The notes under the pieces were generated by a model, which was not told the origin of the DNA, ran no database searches, and saw nothing but the letters and a program-made list of their open reading frames with translations. Of a stretch of 64,000 bases of DNA, positions 1 to 8,657 are shown piece by piece (positions within the stretch are counted from its first letter, which is position 1; every line of letters begins with the position of its first letter). The position numbers were made by a program, and so were the translations under genes. This DNA is from Dyella_B acidisoli (GTDB taxonomy: Bacteria; Pseudomonadota; Gammaproteobacteria; Xanthomonadales; Rhodanobacteraceae), in the NCBI RefSeq assembly GCF_049532895.1, contig NZ_CP064031.1, positions 4,898,001 through 4,962,000 of the forward strand. The letters run 5' to 3'.

Positions 1-192
1 CGGCACGGGGAACGTCTTGGCGATCTCGCGCAGCAGCTCGGTGGTGTCTTCACGCGAGCCGTCGTCGGCGACGATCACTTCATCCGGCAGGCGGCTTTGC
101 CCGGCCAAGCTGCGCAGCGAGAGGGCCAGCGCCTCCTTCCAGTTATAGGTGGAGACCATGACGGTAACGCTGGCCACGGCTGATTTGGGCAT
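1..192 (-). CDS. family 2 glycosyltransferase, N-terminal part (cut by window edge)
   Basis: Read on the minus strand from an ATG at 192, 64 codons stay open to the window edge. The start MPKSAVASVTVMVSTYN followed by a DEVIVADDGSRED stretch is the nucleotide-sugar binding half of a GT-A glycosyltransferase: the beta-strand 'VMVSTYN', then the conserved 'ADDGS' acidic motif. Family 2 enzymes transfer a sugar from an activated nucleotide donor to lipid or polysaccharide acceptors at the cytoplasmic face of the inner membrane. It is divergent from the next glycosyltransferase at 419, and the 226 bp between them should hold both promoters. The acceptor cannot be told from this fragment. Confidence 0.8.
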   Translation of the reverse strand, partial: MPKSAVASVTVMVSTYNWKEALALSLRSLAGQSRLPDEVIVADDGSREDTTELLREIAKTFPVP

Positions 193-418
193 GACGATCC
201 AGGGGTTTCCAAATAACGCCGATGCATCATTTCGCCATGCAGACCGGCAAGTTTCGAGTGCACGGCAGGCCAGATTTGGACTGCCGGTGGGGTGGCGCGC
301 ATCTTAACGTACCCGGCCACACCGGAACGGAATGTGTCCGGAACGTTTGAAAGTCGCAGGCCGTGATCCCGCGCACGTCCTTGCTCTGATCCCTGCGGAT
401 GCCCGCTAGAATGCGCCG

Positions 419-1237
419 ATGGCTTCTCCTCTACCGCTCACGCTCGTTGTGATCACCCGCAACGAGTCGCAAAAAATCGCGCGCTGCCTGGACAGCGTGC
501 CCTTCGCCGCCGAAAAGTTGGTGGTGGATAGCGGCAGCACCGACGACACCGTGGCGATTGCCCGCGCCCATGGCGCGCGCGTGGCGCATCAGGATTGGCT
601 GGGCTTCGGCCCGCAACGCAACTTCGCCGCCACACAATGCAGCCATCCGTGGATTCTGGCGCTGGATGCGGACGAATACCTCACGCCCGATCTGGCGGAG
701 GAGCTGCAGCGGCGCCTACCCGAATTGATGGCCAGCGACACGGCCGCGGTGATCCTGCGCCGGCACCTCATCTATATGGGCAAACAGATGCGCTGGTACC
801 GCCCGGCGGTGGGCGAAAAGATGGCGCGCCTGTACCACCGCGATCGCGCTCGCTGGAGCGACGTGCGCGTGCACGAATCGCTGCAATTCAAAGGCGCATC
901 GGTCACCTTTCACGCGCCATTCCTGCACGACAACAACCCCAGCCTGGTGGAGAAGCAGCTCAAGGTGCTGCTGTATGCCGAGCTGAAGTGCCGCGACTGG
1001 CTGGACAAGAACAAGCCCGCGCGAATGTGGCAGACACCGTTTGTGTTTGCGTTGGCGTTCTTCAAGGATTACGTGCTGCGCCTGGGGTTCCTCGACGGCT
1101 GGCGCGGCTATGCGATCGCGCAGACCGCTGCCAGCTACGCCGCATATAAACGCATGCGTTACTACGAAATGCGCCTGAACCCTGCTTCCCGCGATACCGC
1201 TGCAGCTGCATTGACGCGCAGCGGCCTGGATCACTGA
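419..1237 (+). CDS. family 2 glycosyltransferase, WaaE/KdtX-like (LPS core)
   Basis: The 272-residue protein opens with the GT2 signature LTLVVITRNES (residues 6-16), followed by VVDSGSTDDT (the nucleotide-binding acidic stretch) and LALDADEYL, the metal-binding DxD-type motif. The later block MARLYHRDRARWSDVRVHESL is typical of the WaaE/KdtX group, which adds glucose to the heptose region of the lipopolysaccharide core. No membrane segments precede it, so it should act at the cytoplasmic face. The next gene begins 2 bp after its stop, so the two are surely co-transcribed and both likely modify the same surface glycan. The sugar and acceptor are inferred from family only. Confidence 0.8.
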   Translation: MASPLPLTLVVITRNESQKIARCLDSVPFAAEKLVVDSGSTDDTVAIARAHGARVAHQDWLGFGPQRNFAATQCSHPWILALDADEYLTPDLAEELQRRLPELMASDTAAVILRRHLIYMGKQMRWYRPAVGEKMARLYHRDRARWSDVRVHESLQFKGASVTFHAPFLHDNNPSLVEKQLKVLLYAELKCRDWLDKNKPARMWQTPFVFALAFFKDYVLRLGFLDGWRGYAIAQTAASYAAYKRMRYYEMRLNPASRDTAAAALTRSGLDH

Positions 1238-1238
1238 C

Positions 1239-2264
1239 ATGCCCAAGCACTACCTGCTCTATGGATCGGAACGCTACGCGCTGGCCATCCTGCGCCCGCT
1301 GCAGGAAGCGATTCGCGCGCGCGGTGACGAAACCGCGTGGTTCTTCGACGGCCCTGGTGCGGAGGATCTGCTCGAAGGCGAGCGCCTGCTCAGCGTGCGG
1401 GAAGTACGCAAATGGAAGCCGATCGCGGTGATCACGCCCGGTAATCACCTGCCGCATTTCTTTCCAGGCGTGAAGGTGGAAGTGTTCCATGGCTTCAACG
1501 CTGGCAAGCCGAGGCATGTGTATATCCGCGGCTTCTTCGATCTGTATTGCACCACTGGTCCGCGCGATACCGCGCAATTCGGCGCGTTGGCGCAAAAGCT
1601 CGGGCATTTCGCTGTAACCGAAACCGGCTGGCCCAAGCTCGATCCCTTCTTGAAGGAGATCGCCGGACCGTTGCCGCCCGTGCGCACGCCGCCGGTGATT
1701 CTCTATCACTCCACCTTCTCGCCTTCATGGAGCGCGGCGGAAACCTTGTACGAGGAAGTGAAGCGCCTTTCGCGCGATGGCCGCTGGCGCTGGATCGTAT
1801 CCTTCCATCCTAAGATGAGTCCCGACACGGTGGCCAAGTACAAGGCGCTGCAGAACGAGCACCTTACTTTCGCCGAGAACGACAACGTCCTCGAGCTGTT
1901 CCCGCAGGTCGACGTGATGTGTTCGGATACGTCGTCGGCGCTGAGCGAATTTCTGCTTACCGGCAAGCCGGTGGTGACGTTCAAGAATCGCGTGCCGGGT
2001 CCGCAGCTGATCGATATCGACGATCCCTTGCAATTCGAGCCGGCCGTCACGCGTGCGCTATCGCGCCCACCGGAACTGATGCAGGCCATCAAACAGTTCG
2101 GCGAAGCGATTCATCCCTATCACGATGGCCGCTCCAGCGAACGCGTGCTGGATGCGATCGATGCGTTCATCGCCGCAGGTGGGCGCAATCGCAAGCCGAA
2201 GCCGGGCAATTGGTGGCGTAAGCTGAAGTTGCGCAAACGCATCGGATATTGGGGTCCGGCGTAG
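1239..2264 (+). CDS. CDP-glycerol glycerophosphotransferase-like protein
   Basis: This 341-residue protein starts 2 bp after the preceding glycosyltransferase. Its fold reads like the GT-B part of TagB/TagF-type CDP-glycerol glycerophosphotransferases: an N-terminal Rossmann half with VITPGNHLP and VFHGFNAGKPRH, and a C-terminal half with ILYHSTFSPSWS, WIVSFHPKM and the donor-binding DVMCSDTSSALSEFL stretch. In Gram-positives the family builds teichoic acids; in this Gram-negative setting it more likely transfers a phospho-alditol or a sugar to a surface glycan. Coupling to a WaaE-like gene suggests a role in LPS core or O-antigen decoration. The exact substrate is not visible. Confidence 0.7.
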   Translation: MPKHYLLYGSERYALAILRPLQEAIRARGDETAWFFDGPGAEDLLEGERLLSVREVRKWKPIAVITPGNHLPHFFPGVKVEVFHGFNAGKPRHVYIRGFFDLYCTTGPRDTAQFGALAQKLGHFAVTETGWPKLDPFLKEIAGPLPPVRTPPVILYHSTFSPSWSAAETLYEEVKRLSRDGRWRWIVSFHPKMSPDTVAKYKALQNEHLTFAENDNVLELFPQVDVMCSDTSSALSEFLLTGKPVVTFKNRVPGPQLIDIDDPLQFEPAVTRALSRPPELMQAIKQFGEAIHPYHDGRSSERVLDAIDAFIAAGGRNRKPKPGNWWRKLKLRKRIGYWGPA

Positions 2265-2288
2265 TTCCAGCTTGCCGATATCTGCCCC

Positions 2289-2313
2289 CCCTCCCCTGCT
2301 TGGCAGGGGAGGG
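2289..2313. repeat. REP-like palindrome
   Basis: An 11-bp perfect inverted repeat (CCCTCCCCTGC, 3-nt loop, GCAGGGGAGGG) is followed by CTGGGGTGGGG. A sister copy with the same architecture and the same CTGGGGTG tail lies at 8395-8417. Both are in spacers after chromosomal genes and none was seen in the two mobile elements. This fits a dispersed extragenic palindromic repeat that may also end transcription. Confidence 0.75.
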
Positions 2314-2472
2314 CTGGGGTGGGGTTGCATGAGCTTGCGGTGTTGGTTCGATTCATTGCGAGGTTGCTTCACCCCACCACCAACCTCCAAGACAAACGGT
2401 GGCACACACGAATAAGGGCCGATAAAGCCGAACCGGCTAGAATCCCGCCAACTCCAAGAAAAACACCCAACC

Positions 2473-4206
2473 GTGCAGACTGCCACCAACTATCGCCGCT
2501 TCGAAGTCTTGCGCAGCCTGTGGCCCTGGCTGCCACTGTGGACCGTGGTGGCACTGGTGGCGATTTTCTCGCATGGACCGATGCCGCTGTTCTCCACGCG
2601 CACGCTGGCCGTCGCCTGGGAGATGTGGCGCGAACACACCTGGTTGGTGCCGCACATCAACGGCGAATCCTATAGCGAGAAAGTGCCGTTGTTGTTCTGG
2701 CTGATCCACGCCGGATGGTTCGTGTTTGGCGTGAACGATGTGTGGCCACGCGTGCTGGAAGTGATTTTCGGCTGCGTGCAACTGGTGCAGTTGTCGTTGC
2801 TTGCACGCCGGCTGTTCCCCGACCGTCCGTGGGTGGCGAAGGCCGCGCCGTGGATGTTGCTGGCCTTGTCGTATGCATTCCTGTTCGGCCTGCAGGTCAT
2901 GTACGAAGTGCTGCTGGCCAATTGCGTGCTTGGCGCATTGCTGTGCCTTACGCCTACGCTGCGCCGGGCGGAGCCGCGCTGGTTGCTGTTTGGTTTGCTG
3001 ATTGGCGCCGGCCTGCTCACGAAAGGGCCGGTGATGCTGTTGCACGTCGTGTTTCCGTGGCTGCTCGGCCCGTTGTGGAATGACTGGGCGCGCGAGCATC
3101 GCGCGCGCTGGTACGGACGCGGCGTGCTGGCCATGCTGCTTGGTTTTGCCTTGTTGGTGGCCTGGGCGATTCCCGCAGGTTTCGCCGGCGGCGACGCTTA
3201 TCGGCATCGGCTGTTCTTCACCCAGACCGCCGGACGCGTAGTGAATGGCACGCAGCAGGCGCAATCACTGCAGAGCCATCCGCACTGGTTCGGCTGGTAT
3301 CTGGTGTGGCTGCCCATGTTGCTGTTCCCATTCACCGCATGGCCGCGTGCATGGGTGGCCGTGGGCAGTTTGCGCAAACCGCTTGAAGGCGGGCTGCGTT
3401 TCGCACTGTGCTGGTTGTTGCCGTCATTCCTGCTGTTCTCGGTGATCAGCGGCAAGCAGTGGTACTACCTGCTTCCGGAATTCGGCGGCTGGATGCTGTT
3501 GCTGGCCGGCGCCATTGCAGTGCTGCGCGAGCGGAACTCAACGCTGGCCGAGAACTACTGGCTAGGCAGTTGGGTGCTTGGCGTGGGCAGCATCGTCTTC
3601 GCGGGGCTGCTGTTCGCGCTGCCGTATCTGACGTTCGGCCACGCGTTCCGCAACGAATGGATCGAAGGCGCATCACCCTACAGCCGCACCTTCAGCGTGG
3701 CATTCCTGCTACTCGGCTGCCTGCTGCTGGTACGTGGGCGCGGCGAAATGCGGCGCGTGGCGGTAACCGGATTGCTTGGCTCGCTCGCACTCAACACGTT
3801 GTTCACGCTGACGCTGTGGCACAAATACGATCTCAGCCCTACGACTGCGCTGATTTCTGCAGCGGAAGCCGATCATCATCCGATCGCCTTCGAGGGCAAC
3901 TACGAAGGCCAGTTCCATTTTGCAGGAAGGCTGACTCAGCCGATCACGGAACTGCGCGATGGATTGGCCTTGCAGGCGTTCGCCAAGGATCATCCGGACG
4001 GCTTGATCATTACTCACCCCGACAACCTCGATGCCTCGGCATCGCGTTATGCCTTGCTGGCGCAGCCTTTCCGCTCGGCGTGGATCGTAGTGTGGTCGGC
4101 ACCAACGATTGCAGCGTTGCGCGCGGGCCACACGCCGCCGGAACCCCTGCAGCCGACGCGTATTTTCCCCGCGCCCGTTCCTTCACCACTCACGCCTCAG
4201 TCGTGA
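2473..4206 (+). CDS. ArnT/PMT-like family 39 glycosyltransferase (membrane)
   Basis: A GTG start at 2473 opens a 577-residue protein with about ten to twelve hydrophobic segments. After the first membrane span come MPLFSTRTLAVAWEMW and INGESYSEKVPLLFW: the first periplasmic loop of the GT83/GT39 ArnT group, with acidic residues and a KxPL motif. Such enzymes take an undecaprenyl-phosphate-linked sugar and move it to lipid A, a lipid or a protein on the periplasmic side. The repeated P-L-L-F-W and KGP motifs and the hydrophilic C-terminal domain (from about residue 440) match the group. Its stop overlaps the GTG of the next small TPR gene, so the two are translationally coupled. Confidence 0.75.
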   Translation: MQTATNYRRFEVLRSLWPWLPLWTVVALVAIFSHGPMPLFSTRTLAVAWEMWREHTWLVPHINGESYSEKVPLLFWLIHAGWFVFGVNDVWPRVLEVIFGCVQLVQLSLLARRLFPDRPWVAKAAPWMLLALSYAFLFGLQVMYEVLLANCVLGALLCLTPTLRRAEPRWLLFGLLIGAGLLTKGPVMLLHVVFPWLLGPLWNDWAREHRARWYGRGVLAMLLGFALLVAWAIPAGFAGGDAYRHRLFFTQTAGRVVNGTQQAQSLQSHPHWFGWYLVWLPMLLFPFTAWPRAWVAVGSLRKPLEGGLRFALCWLLPSFLLFSVISGKQWYYLLPEFGGWMLLLAGAIAVLRERNSTLAENYWLGSWVLGVGSIVFAGLLFALPYLTFGHAFRNEWIEGASPYSRTFSVAFLLLGCLLLVRGRGEMRRVAVTGLLGSLALNTLFTLTLWHKYDLSPTTALISAAEADHHPIAFEGNYEGQFHFAGRLTQPITELRDGLALQAFAKDHPDGLIITHPDNLDASASRYALLAQPFRSAWIVVWSAPTIAALRAGHTPPEPLQPTRIFPAPVPSPLTPQS

Positions 4207-4532
4207 ACACCACCCTGATCGATAGCTTGCGTGCGCAATGCGGTGGCCCTCGCGATGGGGCGTTGCTGCGATTTTCGCTGGGCAATGCACTGCTCAATAC
4301 AGGCGATCACGTCGCGGCCATCGAAGAGTTACGCCACGCGGTCACGTTCGATGCCAATTATTCGGCAGCGTGGAAGCTGCTCGGCAAAGCTTACCTTACC
4401 GCCCACGATGAAGTGGGTGCCGCTGATGCATGGCGGCAAGGCATCGCAGCGGCGCAACAGCGAGGGGACAAGCAGGCGGAGAAAGAGATGACTGTATTTC
4501 TGCGCCGTATCAGCCAAAAAGGCGAAGGCTAG
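4203..4532 (+). CDS. small TPR-repeat protein
   Basis: A GTG at 4203 overlaps the TGA stop of the membrane glycosyltransferase (GTGA). The 109-residue product contains tetratricopeptide motifs: ALLRFSLGNALLNTGDHVAAIEELRHAV, then SAAWKLLGKAYLTAHDEVGAADAWRQGI, each a helix pair with the W-L-G-Y-A-F-A-P spacing. TPR proteins are adaptor surfaces for protein contacts. Coupling suggests that it assists the upstream enzyme or its complex, which is inference. The C-terminus is basic and polar. The reading frame continues far upstream only as a shadow of the glycosyltransferase gene. Confidence 0.7.
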   Translation: MNTTLIDSLRAQCGGPRDGALLRFSLGNALLNTGDHVAAIEELRHAVTFDANYSAAWKLLGKAYLTAHDEVGAADAWRQGIAAAQQRGDKQAEKEMTVFLRRISQKGEG

Positions 4533-4555
4533 CCGGCAGCTTGTCATCGCCTCAG

Positions 4556-4675
4556 CGTCATTCCGGCGAAGGCCGGAGTCCAGTTAAAACACGTCGTGCG
4601 GAGCACTCAACACCATCGAATATCGTGTCCTTCGGACGCGTATTTGACTGGATTCCGGCCTTCGCCGGAATGACG
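4556..4675. repeat. MITE-like inverted-repeat element
   Basis: A 120-bp unit is bounded by 29-bp inverted arms (one mismatch) that begin CGTCATTCCGGCGAAGGCCG at the left end. The interior includes an ACACGTCGTGCGGAGCAC segment. A related, decayed copy lies at 8502-8604 with a similar interior (CACGTCGTGCGAAGCACAC). This looks like a non-autonomous repeat family of the host chromosome. Confidence 0.75.
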
Positions 4676-4729
4676 GTGAGGTACAACCAGCCCTATGTCG
4701 GGTACAAGCAACGACTCGAATAATCGCCA

Positions 4730-5608
4730 TCAATACGGACTCGGCCGGTTATCCGCCGAATACCGCTTGTAATGCCATTGATACTGCGCAAATGCGAGAT
4801 CCACGCAGCTCTCCACCCCGCGATTGAGCGCCGCGCACGCACGCGGCAGTTCCGCATCATCCAAACCTTCCGGCGCGGGCTGGAAGTGGATGCGATAACC
4901 CTCGCCACGCGGCAGCCGCTCCGCAAATGCAAACAACACCGTGGCACCCGTGCGCGCTGCAAGCCGCGGCAACAACACCATCGTCATCGCCTCACGACCG
5001 AAGAACGGCGCAAACTCGCCCTCCCCAGCGCGCGGCTTCTGGTCCGGCAAGATGCCCACCGTGCCGCCTGCCGCCAACCGCTTGTACAACGTGCGCACGC
5101 CGGCGCCTTCCGCACGCACCTGCTCCGGTGCCAGCGCACCACGCACCTTGCGCAGTAGCGCTTCTACCGCGGCGATGCGCGGCGGGCGATAGAGGATGGC
5201 CATCGGCGTCTTGCGGCACAGCCAATAATTGAGCAGCTCCCAGCAGCCCAGATGCGGCGCCGCGATGATCACGCCCTTGCCGGAAGCAAGCGCTGCGTCA
5301 AACAGCGCTTCACCACGCACCTCCCTCACCAGATCGAGCGCACGCTCCGCACCCGAGCCCCAGATCTTCACGATTTCGGTGATCGACTTGCCACCCTCGA
5401 TCATCGCCTCGCGCACCAGTTTGGCCTGTGCGCGCTCGTCGAGTTCCGGCTTCACGATGCTCAGATTCACCGCCGTGTAGCGCGCCATCTTCCCGCCACG
5501 CCGCAGCGCCAGGCGCCCGAGCAGCGCGCCGCATCCCTGCAGCCAGCGCAACGGCAGCAGGCCGAACAGGCGCAGCAGCAGATAGATGAGATAGATGTCG
5601 GGACGCAT
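4730..5608 (-). CDS. lipid A biosynthesis acyltransferase (LpxL/HtrB family)
   Basis: This protein (292 residues from the ATG at 5608; an ATG at 5659 is also in frame) begins RPDIYLIYLLLRLFGLLPL, a membrane-anchoring helix, and carries APHLGCWELLNYW, the catalytic HX4(D/E) motif of LpxL-type acyltransferases. Later blocks AILYRPPR and GILPDQKP fit the substrate-binding regions of the family. It transfers a secondary acyl chain onto the Kdo2-lipid A precursor at the inner membrane. The start at 5608 was chosen because family members begin close to this helix; neither start has a strong ribosome site. The shared minus strand and the MITE at 4556-4675 separate it from the upstream glycan genes. 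Confidence 0.85.
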   Translation of the reverse strand: MRPDIYLIYLLLRLFGLLPLRWLQGCGALLGRLALRRGGKMARYTAVNLSIVKPELDERAQAKLVREAMIEGGKSITEIVKIWGSGAERALDLVREVRGEALFDAALASGKGVIIAAPHLGCWELLNYWLCRKTPMAILYRPPRIAAVEALLRKVRGALAPEQVRAEGAGVRTLYKRLAAGGTVGILPDQKPRAGEGEFAPFFGREAMTMVLLPRLAARTGATVLFAFAERLPRGEGYRIHFQPAPEGLDDAELPRACAALNRGVESCVDLAFAQYQWHYKRYSADNRPSPY

Positions 5609-5871
5609 TGAGAGAGGCGTGTGACGTGAGGACGCGTAAGGGTAAAGGGCGAGAGACATTTGAGCGAATGCTTCATGTTCGCCGCGATCCGCCCCCTATA
5701 TGCAGCAAGCACCACCCTCAAGCATCAGCACACCCTGCCGTTGACCCCTCAACGGCAACCGCTTTCCCCTGTTACAGGAACTCACCTCACAGCCACCCGC
5801 CCATCGCCTCTTTACCCGACGACTACCGCCCTGCAGAGTTACCGCATCCTTCCGTGCCTCTCCTCTCATCC

Positions 5872-6312
5872 ATGATCGCCCTTATCCAGCGCGTGCTCTC
5901 CGCCCGCGTCGACGTCGACAATGAAACCGTAGGCGCCATCGGCCCCGGCCTGCTGGCATTGGTGGCCGTAGAGCCGGACGACGGCGAAGCGCAAACCAAA
6001 CGCATGCTGGAACGGCTGCTCGGCTACCGCGTGTTCTCCGACGACGCCGGCAAAATGAACCGCTCGCTAACTGATACTGCCGGCGGCCTGTTGCTGGTAA
6101 GCCAGTTCACGCTCGCCGCCGACACACGCTCCGGCATGCGCCCAAGCTTCACCAGCGCCGCTTCGCCCGAGCACGGTCGAACCTGGTTCGAACGATTGGT
6201 GGAACTGGCGCACGCCACGCATCCAAGGGTGGAAATTGGGCGCTTCGGCGCCCATATGCAGGTTCATCTGGTCAACGATGGCCCTGTCACCTTTTGGCTT
6301 GAGGTGCGTTAG
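5872..6312 (+). CDS. dtd: D-aminoacyl-tRNA deacylase
   Basis: The 146-residue product starts MIALIQRVLSARV, the hallmark N-terminus of DTD, and has the two active-site signatures SQFTLAADT (residues about 80-88) and NDGPVTF near the C-terminus, the Gly-cisPro motif that excludes L-aminoacyl substrates. The enzyme hydrolyses D-amino acids mischarged on tRNAs in the cytoplasm. Length matches the usual 145-150 residues. The open frame extends far upstream of 5872, but that part lacks similarity to the family, so the internal ATG is the start. Confidence 0.95.
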   Translation: MIALIQRVLSARVDVDNETVGAIGPGLLALVAVEPDDGEAQTKRMLERLLGYRVFSDDAGKMNRSLTDTAGGLLLVSQFTLAADTRSGMRPSFTSAASPEHGRTWFERLVELAHATHPRVEIGRFGAHMQVHLVNDGPVTFWLEVR

Positions 6313-6418
6313 GTGACCCGAGCAACGAGCAAGCCTACGAACGCTGTCACTCCCCTGGAAACCCGCGATTTGGCGCGATTTTTGCGTGCCGATGACAGCG
6401 AATTTTTCACTTGAAAAC

Positions 6419-6447
6419 TGGTCAAAAAAGCATCACATCGTTATACT
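6419..6447 (+). promoter_or_regulatory. candidate sigma-70 promoter for rpoD
   Basis: TGGTCA at 6419-6424 and TATACT at 6442-6447 are separated by exactly 17 bp, 28 bp before the rpoD start codon. The -10 box matches five of six consensus bases and the -35 box four of six. A TTGAAA at 6411 is too far away (25 bp) to serve as the -35. Confidence 0.5.
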
Positions 6448-6475
6448 GATTGGTTCCTATCCCGCGGCGGACGGT

Positions 6476-8338
6476 ATGAATAACAAAGCCCACGAGCAAC
6501 AGTCGGAAATCAAAGCGCTTATCTCCAAAGGTTTGGAGCAGGGCTATCTGACTTACGCCGAAATCAACGATCACCTTCCTGACGACATTGTCGATCCGGA
6601 GCAGATCGAAGACATCATGGCGGTGCTCAAGGGCGTCGGCATCGACGTGCACGATGCCGCCCCCGATGCCGACCCGCTCGCCGACAACGCCCCCGGCGTC
6701 GCCACCGACGACGAAACCGCCGCTGAAGAAGCGGTGGCGTTGCTCTCTGCCGTCGACTCCGAGGTAGGCCGCACCACCGACCCCGTGCGCATGTACATGC
6801 GCGAAATGGGCACGGTCGAGCTGCTCACCCGCGAAGGCGAAATCGCCATCGCCAAGCGCATCGAAGAAGGCCTCACCCAGGTACAGACCGCGCTGGCCAG
6901 CTTCCCGCTGACCATCGAACTGTTGCTTGAGGAATACGACCAGCATCTGGACGGCAAGCGCCGCCTCAGCGAAATCCTGGCCGGCTTCGCCGACCTGGAG
7001 CAGGCCGCCGACGCCGCCCTGGCCGAAGCAGAACTGGCTGAAGCCGAAAACGATGCCGACGTGGAAGAGGACGAAGAGGAAGCCGCTGGCGACGGTGAAG
7101 ACGAAGAAGCCGGCCCGAGCGGTCCCGATCCGGAAGAAGTGAAGCGCCGCATGGAACTGCTGCGTGACCACTACGGCAAGTTCCAGAAGGCCGCCGCCAA
7201 GGCCACCGACATCGAAGACAAGAAGGTGACCAAGCTGCGCGACCAGATGGCCGAGGAGTTCCTCAAGCTCAAACTCCCGTCCGCGCTGATCGACAGCTTC
7301 GTACGCCGCTTGCGCGAAGTGGTCGGCCACATCCGCCATCACGAGCGCGTGCTGATGGACGTCTTCGTCAAGCACGTGAAGATGCCCAAGGCTGAATTCC
7401 TGAAAGCCTTCCCCAGCAACGAGGGCAACCTCGCCTGGGCGGAAGAGCTCGGCCGCAAGCGCCAGAAGTGGTCGCCAAACATCAAGCAATATCGCGAACA
7501 GATCGACGCCGAGCAGCAGAAGCTGCTGGACATCGAGAAGAAGCTGTTCCTGCCGCTGACCGACATCAAGGAAATCAACCGCAGCATGTCGGTGGGCGAA
7601 GCCAAGGCTCGCCGCGCCAAGAAGGAAATGGTGGAGGCCAACCTGCGCCTGGTGATCTCCATCGCCAAGAAGTACACCAACCGCGGCCTGCAGTTCCTCG
7701 ACCTGATCCAGGAAGGCAACATCGGCCTGATGAAAGCGGTGGACAAATTCGAATACCGCCGCGGCTACAAGTTCTCCACGTACGCCACGTGGTGGATTCG
7801 CCAGGCCATCACCCGCTCGATCGCCGACCAGGCACGCACCATCCGTATTCCGGTGCACATGATCGAAACGATCAACAAGCTAAACCGCATCTCGCGCCAG
7901 ATGCTGCAGCAGTTCGGCCGCGAGCCCACGCCGGAAGAGCTGTCCAAGGAAATGGACATGCCAGAGGACAAGATCCGCAAGGTGCTGAAGATCGCCAAGG
8001 AACCGATCTCGATGGAAACCCCCATCGGCGACGACGAAGATTCGCATCTGGGCGACTTCATCGAAGACACCAACGCCAGCTCGCCGATCGATTCGGCTAC
8101 CGAAACCGGCCTGGTGGAAACTGTGCGCGACGTGCTCGCCGGCCTCACCCCGCGCGAAGCGAAGGTGCTGCGCATGCGCTTCGGCATCGACATGAACACC
8201 GACCACACCCTGGAAGAAGTCGGCAAGCAGTTCGACGTCACCCGCGAGCGCATCCGCCAGATCGAAGCCAAGGCACTGCGCAAGCTGCGTCACCCGAGCC
8301 GCTCGGAACAGCTGCGTTCGTTCCTCGATATCGATTGA
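6476..8338 (+). CDS. rpoD: RNA polymerase primary sigma factor RpoD (sigma-70)
   Basis: From the ATG at 6476 the protein is 620 residues, close to the E. coli length of 613. Region 1.1 (MNNKAHEQQSEIKALISKG) is followed by region 1.2 (TDPVRMYMREMGTVELLTR), a very acidic non-conserved insert (VEEDEEEAAGDGEDEEAG), regions 2.1-2.4 (LRLVISIAKKYTNRG, FLDLIQEGNIGLMKAV, YKFSTYATWWIRQAI), region 3 and the region 4 helix-turn-helix (TLEEVGKQFDVTRERIRQIE). It directs core polymerase to housekeeping promoters. An in-frame ATG at 6386 lies upstream of the candidate promoter boxes and would add 30 non-conserved residues, so it was rejected. Confidence 0.97.
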   Translation: MNNKAHEQQSEIKALISKGLEQGYLTYAEINDHLPDDIVDPEQIEDIMAVLKGVGIDVHDAAPDADPLADNAPGVATDDETAAEEAVALLSAVDSEVGRTTDPVRMYMREMGTVELLTREGEIAIAKRIEEGLTQVQTALASFPLTIELLLEEYDQHLDGKRRLSEILAGFADLEQAADAALAEAELAEAENDADVEEDEEEAAGDGEDEEAGPSGPDPEEVKRRMELLRDHYGKFQKAAAKATDIEDKKVTKLRDQMAEEFLKLKLPSALIDSFVRRLREVVGHIRHHERVLMDVFVKHVKMPKAEFLKAFPSNEGNLAWAEELGRKRQKWSPNIKQYREQIDAEQQKLLDIEKKLFLPLTDIKEINRSMSVGEAKARRAKKEMVEANLRLVISIAKKYTNRGLQFLDLIQEGNIGLMKAVDKFEYRRGYKFSTYATWWIRQAITRSIADQARTIRIPVHMIETINKLNRISRQMLQQFGREPTPEELSKEMDMPEDKIRKVLKIAKEPISMETPIGDDEDSHLGDFIEDTNASSPIDSATETGLVETVRDVLAGLTPREAKVLRMRFGIDMNTDHTLEEVGKQFDVTRERIRQIEAKALRKLRHPSRSEQLRSFLDID

Positions 8339-8361
8339 GCCAAACGTTAGTCGTTACAGCA

Positions 8362-8389
8362 AAAGCCCCGCGAATGCGGGGCTTTTTCT
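8362..8389 (+). terminator. rho-independent terminator of rpoD
   Basis: A 10-bp stem AAAGCCCCGC / GCGGGGCTTT closes a GAAT loop and runs into TTTTTCTTT, starting 24 bp after the rpoD stop codon. Confidence 0.9.
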
Positions 8390-8394
8390 TTACC

Positions 8395-8417
8395 CCCTCT
8401 CCCCTCCGGGGAGAGGG
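8395..8417. repeat. REP-like palindrome, second copy
   Basis: CCCTCTCCCC and GGGGAGAGGG form a 10-bp stem around TCC, followed by CTGGGGTGAGGGG. It has the same layout and tail as the palindrome at 2289-2313. Confidence 0.75.
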
Positions 8418-8501
8418 CTGGGGTGAGGGGCCATCCTCGCCCGAAATCACTTCGAAGCCGGACACCAAAACAACCTGAGCGCACATTTACCCAACACGCG
8501 C

Positions 8502-8604
8502 CGTCATCCCGGCGCAGGCCGGGATCCAGTCAGGCACGTCGTGCGAAGCACACAACATAAAAAAATCTCGCTTCACCACCAACTCGCATCGACTGGATTC
8601 CGAC
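8502..8604. repeat. decayed copy of the MITE-like element
   Basis: The left arm (8502-8530) matches the arm of the 4556 element with a few changes, and the interior keeps CACGTCGTGCGAAGCACAC. The right arm survives only as ACTGGATTCCGACC at 8592-8605. The 318 bp between rpoD and the next gene hold nothing else recognised apart from the terminator and the REP copy. Confidence 0.6.
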
Positions 8605-8657
8605 CTAAAACAACCATCCAACTGAATCGCCGATCAGGAACAACTTACCTGAGCGCC

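Noticed and set aside
6386..6475. N-terminal extension of RpoD
   Set aside because: The added residues are unlike sigma-70 region 1.1, and the likely promoter boxes lie within this stretch.
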